Shown: one piece after another, positions 53,072-64,000 of the stretch
Numbering within the stretch: position 1 is the stretch's first letter
Layout of the letters: every line of letters starts with the position of its first letter
Origin: Arabidopsis thaliana
Taxonomy: Eukaryota; Streptophyta; Magnoliopsida; Brassicales; Brassicaceae
Direction of reading: 5' to 3'
Assembly: GCF_000001735.4 (NCBI RefSeq)
Contig: NC_003071.7
Coordinates: 8,549,151 to 8,613,150, forward strand
DNA: 64,000 nt
Notes under the pieces: model-generated
Seen by the model: the letters and a program-made list of their open reading frames with translations, nothing else
The model's database searches: none
What the model was told of the DNA's origin: nothing
Position numbers and translations under genes: made by a program

Positions 53072-56000
53072 CTAAGTGACGTTGTAAAGTGCAAGGGCCT
53101 TTGGGTAGAGTTCTTCTAGAATTTTCTTGCTTTCTTTAAACCCTGCAGCACTGTAGAACTCCTGTTACAGAGAGAAGAAACCGTTCAACCAATGATTTGT
53201 TTATAAAGCATTACAATCAACAAAAAACCAGTGATCCATGAAGGCTATTGGTTAAAGCTTTTCTCTTAGAATTAACTAAATTGAAGAGCTTACCTGCTTG
53301 TATTTCTGGATAACTTCATTACAGGAATCATCATCATCTGAGTTCATCGCTTGACACATCTCCTTTCTGTAATCCTTGTGCCAGAGTTTACATTTCTCCA
53401 TGTCAAACTCAGAGACCGGCTCATCTTCAAAACACTGAAGTTTACTGATTCCTGAAAGGTAACCCAGAGCTAAACCGTTAAAACATATTCAACGTGATGA
53501 GTTATTGTGTACTTTGATTATCAATAGTAACAAGAAGACCCGTACCAGATGGTGTGGTGTCCTCTGCATTATGAAAATCCACAGTGTCAAAGATTAATCC
53601 AAGAATAGAAGTGGACTTGAATGTTTTATTCCTCTCCATATAATGTGGAAAAAGATCGACCTTTACGTCTAACGGGAGATTGACCTCAGTCCCCGTTTTT
53701 GGTGCATCAATAGCATCATAGTATATATCAGTCAACTTTAGCATTTTCTTCTTCATTTCAGCTTTTTCCTTAACATTCTCATCTCCTAAGGTGAGGAACC
53801 GGTCCATTATTGCTAGCCAGCTATCTGCAGCCTGTCCTATAACTGAGCTGTAAACCCAGAAAACAAGACATATTTAACCCAAAGGACTATGTGACCTTGA
53901 AAGTAACCCGAGAATTAAAGAATGTACCTGGGACTAAATCCTGTCTTTAAGAAGATTTTGAAAAGCTCTTCTTCCAACTGTTCGGGTGAAAGTTCACTTG
54001 GTTGTCTACCAGTGTAAATTTTACTACGTGGAGAAGAACTCACCCACGGTTCACTTGGCTTGTAGTGCTCAAGTAGCTAAACAGAGGAAGTTGCGGTTTA
54101 TAAGTTAGGTCTCAGCAATGAAATTTTACTATAACTGTGATGGATATAGCAGTGTACCTTGGGATTTCTGGATATGAAATACATATCGCCATCAAAGTCA
54201 CCACCTGCAATTTCGTCTCCCAAAGATCTTGGACCTTTTTGAGGGAAGAACACACCATACTTGGAATTTCCAACATACTGTTCCAAGGATTTAACATATG
54301 TAGCCTTTAGAATATGTATGTCTCCAAAATGTAGTCCAGGATTCCTGTAAACTAGCACATCCTGAGATTTGGCCAGACCCGCTGCAAAACAACGAAAAAG
54401 AAAGTAGTGAGGAAATGAAGAGCTAACTCACAACTCCAATGAAGCAAGTTGCACGGTTTGTTTATTCTTCCATCCACACTTTATATTACAAAAAAATAAA
54501 TAAAATTTTGGTAGCATACAGGATGACACAGACTTCATCTTCCTTTAGCTCTCCGGTGGGATCCACTGTCCCCATGAGATAGTATGATTCGTCAATAGGA
54601 AGTTTTCCTGCTTTGAGATCATCTTTCTCTAACTTTAAGAGTTTAGACAGATAATGCTTCAAATATGGCTCATCAAGGGGGATACCAGCCATGATCATTT
54701 GTAAAGCGTTCTTATCGTCCATATTCCCATAATGAAGTGCAGCTGCAGAAACAAATAAACTTAATAAAAAGCCATCATGTGTCTTCTCATACTTCCTATG
54801 ATATTAAAGACTTCAGTCAGTTTCAAAGCTCGAAAATTGCAAAAGACCATGGTTTCCCTCTAATTGCAAAAGAGCTCGAAAGCTTTAGAGTTTTAACCAT
54901 ACCTTTACCCGCTGCACGTACTTTGAAGAATATGGTTTTCTTCTTTTCCAACGTGTTGAGCAATATATCCAAAAAGAAATCATTTGGCACTCCTCCATAG
55001 CTCAGCAGCGCGACTAAATTCTTCGATAGCTTCGCTCTTTTTGGTGGATTACTGGAAGATGGAAACAACCATAAATCATCAAAATAAGAACCTCAGTGAG
55101 AAGTTCAGCTTTAAGATAACATAAATCCAAGAGACATATACCTTGTAGTGACTACCTCCAGGGAGTTAAACGTGCTAAAATTTGACAAATTTTTATCTTT
55201 ATACACCTTGATCATAGAAGGTCGAACCTGGACGGTCTGTGGAGGAAGCTGCCAAATTGGGAGCAATTTTAGGATTAGCTCAAAAATCTGGTTCTGTGAC
55301 ATGAAAGAGAGTCTACTTACGTTCTTGTTTAATAGGAAAATTCCCTTAACAGCAGAGCCATCATTAAACATCCGAATTTGGATCAGCAGAGGCTGTTGGA
55401 ATAAAAAAAAAAAGTGTCACTACTTGTGGTAAGTGATAATCAAATACAGAATCGAGCTTAAACTTGAACTGTAAACTACATACCGGCTCTTGGACACAGG
55501 TTCCCTGTGATTCAAAACAAACATAATAAGGAAACAAGAGTGAACTAAGCAACCATTAAATTGTCATGGAAGTACAAGAAAGACCTGAATATTGTTACTT
55601 CTCATAGATTTCCCTTTAAAAATATTTAATGGACACATCCGAGCAAGGTCCTCAGAGATGTATCCAGTTCCATCTGAGTGTATACGAGGTTTCCCATTCT
55701 TATCAAGAACATCATTATTACTTTGATCCTGCAATTGTCAGAGAGGGAAAGAGGTCAAAGCCCATATAGCGAATACAGTTCCTGAAGGACACATGAATTA
55801 AAGAGGTACATGGCAGTGTATATCATCGATTTGCATGACGGTAATCTCAGTCATGTCAACTTCAAGCTTTTTTGTCTTTGACAGAATTAAAGAAAACCTG
55901 AAGCATCAACAAAAGTGAGGTAACCCTGATTACAAAGGAAAACATCTCTAAAACAGTTATAAAATGAAACAGTAAGAAATCTTCAAGATGCCTCCAATAG

Positions 56001-57737
56001 AGACTTAGAAGAAACTAGAGTACCTTGCCATATAGTTGGCGGGAGAAGGCAATGTATGCACATGCATAAAATGCATACGAGCTTCATGAATTGACATCCC
56101 GGAAAGGATATAAGGATTCTCCATATCACTGGATGCTGTAGAACCCGTGCGTATGAAGTAGCATTTCACTTGCTTTGTAGAATTTCTCTTCTTTTTCTCT
56201 GCTTTCCCTCCATCTTTGAAGACTGTTTAAAAGAAGTTAACAAGGTACTATGTGATAAAGTATGACAATATCTGCTAGACATGGCCTTAGCACCTTAACA
56301 AGGAAAAGTGTTGTTTTTGCAAAAACATAAATGATAATCAAGAGAAAAGGAAAATGACCCACCAAAAAATTGATAACGACGTAAACCAACCATGATACCA
56401 TTCTTAGCAATCTCTTTGTATTTAGAGTAAGGGTTGTCACAGTATGTTGACTCCTTTGGTAATTGATCGAATCTAACGGTTAAAACATTATCATCACCCA
56501 AAACCTTGTGCAGGTGTGTTCCAGTGTTCTCCAGAAAATAACCCTGTAAAGACAGTCTTATCAATAATAAACATTATATCCTAAAAGTATCACTTGAATT
56601 CAGATCATCTTAAAACAAAGAACACGCATGACAGTGGGTGGAGAGCCGATTGGACCTTTAATCTGTAGCTACCATCGGGAGCAACATGACATTGATAGTA
56701 ATGAGTCTTCCCGCTATCCGATTCAAGCTGCTGAGGAAAAGAAGCATGTAAGAAGAAGCAATTAGTACAACCTCGACAACAAAGTCTAATTCCTCAGAAA
56801 TTGCAGTGCAGCAAGCAGTTCAAAAGAATTTGCAGTATCCAACAAGCCTCTCTCCATGTCTTTTGTCAATTCATTTAAGAAAAACTATGATAGATAGCAC
56901 CAATATAGAACATAACAGAGAACTGCCATACCATTCTTTCCTCGTTTTGGCCCAACTTGAACCACACTGCTCTTTCATATGCAACCATTGGCAAATCCTT
57001 CCATTGTCTGATCTCATCACCAGATATAACCTCACCCAGAGATTTCCTGTTACAAAGACGATCACTTTCCAACGAAATAGATATAAAACTGATGGAAAAA
57101 TCTCCAGCCTAAACATACCCTCCAAGATAGGTAAGCAACAAAAACGCCTTCTTGAATTCAAGTTCACCCAAAGCTAATAGAAGAGAAATGTGCTTAGATT
57201 CTCCATTTTCATCTCCTCTCAAGAACTTAGGAGACGGATCTTCACGATCAAGAGACACCTCTGCTACAAACAATCAACCATAGTCATAATATTGCGGTCA
57301 ACAAGAAGAGAATTTCACTACTAAACACACAAGAAGGAAAAAAAAAAACCCAAAGTATGTGAACAGATTCTATCCTAACACTGACCTTGAGAAGCCCTGC
57401 AACTTTTTTTCCCGGGAGTTCTAGGAAACTGTACTGGAGACTCGCCAGACCACAGGCGAGGAGAGCCATCAACGGTGACCGCATCGTTAAGAAAATATAT
57501 GATTATCCCATCGAGGGTCTTCACATTCGGCATATTGAGAACTTTCCTGAGTGTTTCCAAAGCCAATTCCTCAGAAATCGAAGAAAGTCTCCGTCTTGTC
57601 TCCACTTTTATCGGAGGATGATGATTGTGTTTCCCGTAGACTTTCTCCAACATTGTTTCAACACTACCCAGAAGAGCAATTTCTGACCACGAAAAACCTT
57701 GATCGCTGCTGTTATAATCCATAGTGGTGGTCATCAT
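53072..57737 (-). CDS. RDR4: RNA-dependent RNA polymerase 4 (gamma clade), with lesions
   Basis: The same 18-exon layout as RDR3 with exon borders conserved: start exon 57737-57386 (two in-frame ATGs, then MDYNSS), a 21-nt exon (GTCVQEP), and a catalytic exon at 54381-54158 with GDEIAGGDFDGDMYF. Two defects are visible. The catalytic exon is 224 nt against 226 in RDR3 and RDR5; two bases are missing near 54358-54366, so normal splicing shifts the frame before DFDGD. The last exon stops at TAG 53074-53072 (YNVT-stop), 48 codons before the stop seen in RDR3 and RDR5. Either splicing compensates for the deletion or the gene is failing. Matches At2g19920, annotated as a gene in my memory. Confidence 0.85.
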
Positions 57738-58382
57738 TTTTCCCAACGAGAAAAACAGTTGTCTCTTTAGGGTTCTCATACAAATAAGCAAGTACCCAGT
57801 GAGAAGAAGGAACTGTTCTCAATTTTTCAAATTTCTTCATTGCGCTGTTGATGCGACGTTGATGATCTGACAACACACGGGAAAAACAAAAATAAAGTCC
57901 AAAGCTTTTTTCCTGTGAATCGATTTTATGGATTTGACTTGAAGAAGATTTTTTATACAGGCTACACAATATAGCCGTTTGTTATTTATTTTGGAATTTA
58001 CCAAAATACCCTAACACGAGTCACCAAAATTACAAAGTTGCCAAAGCTTTGTCGCCGTCGCTTTAAACGCCAAGTAAACAAACAATCTCGCGATCAAAAT
58101 TTTGTTTAAAATTCTCAACATTTATTTTACAAATTTCAATCTTACAAAAAACACTGGTGCAGAGGTAAGAGCTTCGTTAATAGAAAAGCTTCGTTATGTA
58201 ACATATTTTTATTCATTTCATAGGCAAAAGATTCACAAAAAATATTCACCAGAGGAGAAATCTACATTAAAACCAAACCAAAAGGCACTACAACACACAC
58301 ATCTTGGCACCTATTAGTTAACTTACTTGCCTCATACGCTTCTTATTATTAGACATGTAGCAACAACAAAGGCTTGTATTCT
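57738..58382. promoter_or_regulatory. RDR4 promoter and RDR5 3' flank
   Basis: Holds the RDR4 upstream region with the shared box (AAACGCCAAGT...CTCGCG at 58064-58093) and, from about 58190, sequence related to the RDR5 and RDR3 3' flanks. No gene seen. Confidence 0.55.
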
Positions 58383-61300
58383 TCAACCCCAAAGCTCTTT
58401 AAGCACAGATGGTGCACACACTAAACATTTCTCCTGCATTTTCTTATTTAGATAGAATCTGCACAGTACCGGTCCTGCTACCTTCCAGACAAACCTGCAT
58501 TTCGAAACACCTGCATGAATGGCATAATCGTAAACGATCTTGTAGAGTGCGAGAGCTTGCGGATAGAGTTCTTCCAGACTTTTCTTGCTGTCTTCAAACC
58601 CTGCAGCGCCATAGAACTCCTGACACACGACAAATAAACCATTTCTTTGATAAGCATGATTGTCTCCTGCTGGTTACATACTTCCACGGAACCAATCAAC
58701 AAAACATTGGAGATTCATGAAGTCTACTGGTCAGATCTTTGCTCTTAGACTTAACTGAATCTCCAGAGTGGTGACATCGAATTGAGGACCTTACCTGCTT
58801 GTATCTCTGAATAACTTCATTGGCTGATTCATCCTTATCAGTCTTCATCGCCTGTGTCATCTCAGTTCTGTAATTATCATACCACAGTCTACATTTCTGC
58901 ATATGAAACTCGGAGACCGGCTCATCTTCGAAACACGGGAGTTTACTGATCTCTAAATTGTAAACCACAGTAAAACACATATCATGATTAATGATTTCTT
59001 TGGTGATCTGATTATATGTATATAGTAGAACCAATAAAGGTCCTTTACCAGATGATGGTGAGGGTTCCTCTGTTGTCTGTGATTTAACAAAGTCAAAGAT
59101 TAATCCAAGAATAGAAGTGGACTGGAATTTTTTATCCCGCTCCATGTAATGTGGAAAGATGTCAGGCTTCAGCTTGTTTGGGAGGTAGACTTTATCCCCT
59201 TTCTTTGGTGCATCAAGAGCATCATAGTATATATCAATCAGCTCAAGCATCTTCTTCTTCATTTCAGCTTTTTCCTCAGCCCTGTCATCTCCTAGTATGA
59301 GGAAGCGGTCCATTATTGTTAACCAGCTATCTGCAGCTATCCCTATAACATTGCTGTAAACCCGAGGAAAAAGGAAATGAATTTCAAAGATTGATTCTGC
59401 AAATCCAAGACACTTTTATATCTTTCAGAGATGAGAGTACCTGGCATGAAATCCTGCAGTCAGGAACATTTCGAAAAGTTCTTCTTCCAACTCTTCTGGG
59501 GAAAGCTGGCTTGGCGCTCTACCAGAGTTACTTTTACTGGGAGGAGTCAAACTCACCCACGGTTCACTTGGTTTGAAGTTTTCAAGTAGCTAAACCAGAA
59601 AGCAAACCCAAGAAAATCAGGTCACAACAATAATTAATTTTACTGATTAATGTGGTGGATTACCTCAGGGTTTCTTGATATGAAATACATATCACCATCA
59701 AAGTCACCACCTGCAATCTCGTCCCCCAAGGATCTTGGACCTTTCTGAGGGAAGAACACAGCAAACTTGGAATTTCCAACATACTCTTCCAAGGCCTTGA
59801 CATATGTGGCCTTAAGAATATGTATGTCTCCAAAATGTAATCCAGGATTTCTATACACTAAAACTTCTCCCGAAATTTGCCCAGACTCACTAAAAAACCA
59901 TGAAAAGAAGCAGTGGCGAAATGAACAACTAACTCACAATTCCAAAAAACTAAACCACTGTTTTTTTTTTCCATGCAATTAAAACTCAAAATGAAAAGGT
60001 AAAAGAAGAGTTGAGTAGCATACAGAATTACACAGACTTCATCTTCCTTTAGCGCTCCGGTGGGATCCACTGTTCCCATAAGATAGTATGATTCGGTCAC
60101 AGGAAGTTTTCCTGCTTTGAGATCATTTTTCTCTGTCTTTAAAAGTATAGACAGATAATTCTTCAAGTGTGGTTCATCAAGGGGGATACCAACCAATATC
60201 ATCTGTGCGGCGTTCTGGTCGTCCATTTCCCCATAATTAAGAGCAGCTGCACCGAAAATTTGACTTCTTAAAAATAAATAGCTCTAGGCACCAGAAACAA
60301 AATGCAAAAGAACCAGAAACGTTAGGAATTTTAAGCACCATTAAGTGCAGCACGTTTGTTGTAGAATATGCTTTTAGACTCTTCCAACGTGTTGAGCAAT
60401 ATATCCAAAAAGAATTCATTAGGGATTCCTCCATAGCTAAGCAGCGCAACCAAATTTTTTGATAGCTTTGTTCTTTTTGGTGGATTACTGGATGATGGAA
60501 ACAACTAGATGTTACTAGGATAACTTCACTCCACAATAAGAACATTTGAGGGAGAGAACTTCAGTATTAAAACAACAAGTAGTCAGCGAACAAAATACCT
60601 TGTGGTTACTACTTCCAAGGCGTTAAAGGTGCTAAAATTGGACAAGGATGGATCTTTAGACACCTTGATCATCGAAGGTCGAACCTGGACAGTCCGAGGA
60701 CAAAGCTGCCAAATTGGAAAGAAAATTAAGAATAGTTTTGCAAACATTTAAACCCCAAAAAAGGATGTTGTAATGTGAAAGAGAGCGGACTTACTTTCTT
60801 GTTTAAGAGAAAAGTTCCCTTAACAGCATAACCATCATAAAACATCCGAAACTGGATCAAAAGAGGCTGTTGGAAAAAGTAATATTTTACTACTTGAGTT
60901 CAATAATAGACAGACATAGAATCAAGCATAAATAGGGATATGAACTATATAGTATACATACCGGGTCTTGGTAACATGCTTCCTGTCCAACAAAATATGA
61001 AAGCTTACTCTAAATTTAAATCAAGTATGAAGAAGGAAAAAAGATGATACGAGTGAACAAAGGGCCTAGTCAACCATCAACGTCAGAGTAAGGACCTGAA
61101 TACTTTCACTTCTGAGACATTTCCCTTTAAATATATTTAGGGGACACATCCGAGCCAGGTCCTCAGAGATGTAGCCAGTTCCATCTGAATGTATGCAAGG
61201 TTTTTTGTTCTTGTCAAGAACATCTTTCCCATCTTGATCCTGCAATTGGAAGAAATGGAAAAAGGTCAAAGAACATAGCGAATGCAAGTAAGTAAAGGCA

Positions 61301-63309
61301 TTAGAGACGAAGTTCCTCAAGGAAACATGAATTAAGGACGTACATGGCAGTGTATATCATCAATTTGATCAAAGGTAATCCCAGTCATGTCAACTTCAAG
61401 CGTTTTAGTCTTTGACAGAATTAAGGAAAACCTGAAGCATCAGCAAAAGAAAGGTGACTCTGATAAAAAAGGACATCTACAGAAGAGTTTAAATATGATA
61501 CAGTAGAATATCTTCATATACTTCCTTTAAAGTACCTTGCCATATAATTCGCCAAAGTTGGTGCTCGATGCACGTGCATAAAATGCATACGAGCTTCATA
61601 AATTGACTTTCCGGTTAAAATATAGGGATTTTGCATATCATAAAAAGCTGTTGAGTCCGTGCGTATAAAGTAGCATTTCACTTTCTTTGTAGAAAGATCT
61701 TTCTTCTTTTCCTCTTTTCCTCCATCTTTGAAAACTGTTCAATAGAATGTCACAAAGAGCTACAATATCAGGTTCTAAATCTAAAGCAGAAGTATGATAT
61801 GTGTATAGCTTAGCAACATTACAATAAATAGTTTTGTATGTGTAACGACATAAATGGTAGTTAATCAAGAGAAAAAGGGAAAACAATGCCCACCAAAAAA
61901 TTGATAACGACGTAAACCAATCATGATACCGTTCTTGGCAATCCCTTTGTATGTAAAGTAATGGTCAATGCTATATGTTGATGAACTTTTCTGGACATCC
62001 GCGAATTTGACGGTTAAAACATTATCATCACCCAAGACCTTGTGCAAGTGTGTTCCAGTGTGTTCAAGAAGAGGGCCCTGTGAACACAGTGTGTCGATAA
62101 GTATATTGAGTCAATGTCAAGGTGCAATGTTTGATAGACATATCAATTGTTTTATAGACATATGATAGCGACTTACAAAGAATTTCTTCTACAGCTTGAA
62201 TCAAAAATATTACACAAAGTACATATGCCTAATGGAAAAAGCAAACAGAAAAGATAGTACTTGAAGAGCTGAAAGAACCTTGAATGTGTAGCTACCATTG
62301 GGAGCAACATTACACTGATAGTAATGGGTCTTCCCGCTATCCCATTGCAACTGGGGAAATGAAGCATGATAGAAAATGCAGTTAATACAACTTTGATACC
62401 AAACTCAACTTCTTGTAAAATTACCTTCAGAAACGCAAACATGAAAATATAAACAAAACCCAATAGAATAGAACAATACCATTCTTCGGTCCTTTTGGGG
62501 ACAATAATGCCGGCCCAAGCGGTCCCAAACCGCTGCTTCATATTCAACCATTGGCAAATCTTTCCACAGTCTAATCTCATCAGCAGTTATAACCTGGCCC
62601 ACATGTTGCCTGTATAACATCAAATAAAGAAAAAGTTAAGCATCACCAAAAGAGGTAATTGTCACCATCAAAACCAAACAATTACAATAGGTGGATAAGA
62701 GAATATAGAGATGTAAGAAATTGGGAAACTTGCATAACAAACATTACCCTGGAATATAGCTAAGTAACAAAAACACCTTCTTAAATTCAAGTTCACCCAA
62801 AGCTACCAGCTGGGGAATGTGCAGAGATCCTCCTTTGTCTTCACTTTTCAAAGACTTAGGAGAAGGAGCATCAGAATCAACAGACATCTCTTCTGCAATC
62901 GCCAACAATCATAAGAAAAGTAAAGATTTTTACTATCCAAATTCACATTTTCACAAGCAAAGAGAGTTTGTTTCTGATACTAACCTTGAAGAACCCTGGA
63001 CACGTGTCTTCCAGAGGGGCTAAGAGAGTTCGCCGGCTGTGGATAGCCAGTAAAACTAACGGCTTGGTTAACCTTAGAAACGATGAAGCTGTCGAGGTTG
63101 TATATCAAACCAGCCTGCAAACTAAAAACTTTCCTGACCAACTCAAAACCCAAATTCTCAGGAATCGAAGACAGTCTCTGTCTCGTCTCATCATTAATCG
63201 GAGTAAGATTGTGTTTTCTGTAGATATTCTCTAAAGCTGTTTCAATCCGACCCGAAAGAGCGATCCTTATCCTCGAAGAAGCTTGATTCATGCTGCGAAA
63301 ATTTATCAT
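58383..63309 (-). CDS. RDR5: RNA-dependent RNA polymerase 5 (gamma clade)
   Basis: Starts at ATG 63309 (MINFRSMNQ); an upstream frame is open but I prefer this ATG by alignment to RDR3/4 starts. It keeps the 18-exon plan, including the 21-nt exon (EACYQDP) and a full-length 226-nt catalytic exon 59889-59664 with GDEIAGGDFDGDMYFISRNP. The last exon ends normally (VLKELWG-stop at 58383). KPCIHSDGTGYISEDLARM is intact. The N-terminal exon is the most diverged of the three. Function in RNA silencing is unproven for this clade. Matches At2g19930. Confidence 0.94.
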
Positions 63310-64000
63310 TTTTCTTCCCGTTCGTCGGAATCTCACACTTTCTTCTTCTTCTCTCTTACTTCAGAATTTAAGGGTTGCCAAAAAAAAATACCCAGTAGAG
63401 AAACAGTTTCTACTGTTAGTGATTGGATTTGATTTGACGATGACACAAGAAGAAACAGAGAGGAAATAAAAAGGTCGGAGCTTTTTCTCTAGATTTTCTT
63501 TTGACTCCATTGAAACAAATTCATCTAACCGCTTCGGCGCTTACTCAAGTAATTGACATGAATGCCTTTACTCTTAGTCTGGGAATTACCAAAATGCCAG
63601 ATTTTTGTCGTCACCCGATGCAAACGCCAAGACATATCGCGTTTTCTGCAAACGATTAATTCGTCGATAAACCGGGTTGAACCACGGGTAGCCTGTTCAG
63701 TAAACGGGTTCGATCCCTGAAACGGCACCGCTTTGATAGGTTTTAAGTAGGGCTAGCTGAAACGTCGTCGTTCTTGCGTTTTCGTCCCACAATCTTTGTC
63801 GTGGTTTTCTGCTGTCTTCTTCTCCGTCGAACTTCTCCGACCACTTCGTATAGAGAGAGAGAGTGACGAAGAGTTTACGGGTATTTGTTTCATCACTACC
63901 ATAATTGACTCTCAATATCAAATCACATTGAGAGAAGCTAATTTCTTCTTGTTCTTAGCAAAAAGATTAGTCTTTTTTTGTTCCTGAATTTTGTTTTTTG
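63310..64000. promoter_or_regulatory. RDR5 promoter and probable leader of a divergent gene
   Basis: The shared RDR box AAACGCCAAG...ATCGCG lies at 63622-63641. From about 63780 the plus strand becomes CT-rich with a GA run, resembling a plant 5' leader; a gene reading out of the window to the right is likely (At2g19940 by synteny memory), but no coding exon is visible. Confidence 0.45.

Noticed and set aside
63660-63735. tRNA-like T-loop motif GGGTTCGATCCC
   Set aside because: No A box at the right distance, and no cloverleaf or acceptor stem can be drawn; it looks like a chance match in the promoter region.

Overview
The window is plant nuclear DNA and almost certainly comes from Arabidopsis thaliana chromosome 2. 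The coding order, from memory of the family members, is a tandem CCCH zinc-finger gene (TZF2/OZF1), LBD9, VPS32/SNF7, HXK2, a SpoU rRNA methyltransferase, glucosylceramide synthase, NADP-ME1 and then RDR3, RDR4 and RDR5. That is the At2g19810 to At2g19930 interval. I identified genes from reading frames, GT/AG splice sites and motifs; no database search was run.

Layout: 1-11 kb carries TZF2 (+, intronless), a small two-exon LBD9 (-), a 975 bp non-autonomous hAT element with a 28 bp minisatellite inside, and six-exon VPS32 (-). From 11 to 21 kb lie mobile elements: a gypsy-like LTR scrap, a nearly complete but broken Ty1/copia element (-) with both LTRs, and a poly(A) retroposon with 14 bp target duplications. 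From 21 to 36 kb are HXK2 (+, 9 exons), a SpoU methyltransferase (+, 1 exon), a Harbinger-like MITE, and glucosylceramide synthase (+, 14 exons). From 36 to 42.5 kb is an accessory stretch: a decaying tandem cluster of NYN-domain nuclease-like genes, a defensin-like peptide gene and a second poly(A) retroposon. From 43 to 63 kb are NADP-ME1 (-, 19 exons) and three tandem gamma-clade RNA-dependent RNA polymerases (-).

The genes are functionally independent: RNA-binding regulation, organ-boundary transcription, ESCRT-III, sugar phosphorylation and sensing, rRNA modification, sphingolipid synthesis, malate decarboxylation and putative RNA copying. Two regions show local evolution. In the RDR array the three copies share exon structure and a promoter box at the same distance from the ATG. 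RDR4 carries a 2-nt deletion in the catalytic exon and a premature stop in its last exon, and the RDR3-RDR4 spacer holds two separate scraps of NADP-ME1, showing that the duplicated unit once included that gene. In the NYN cluster, units starting with the same 19-nt first exon have been duplicated, frameshifted and partly deleted.
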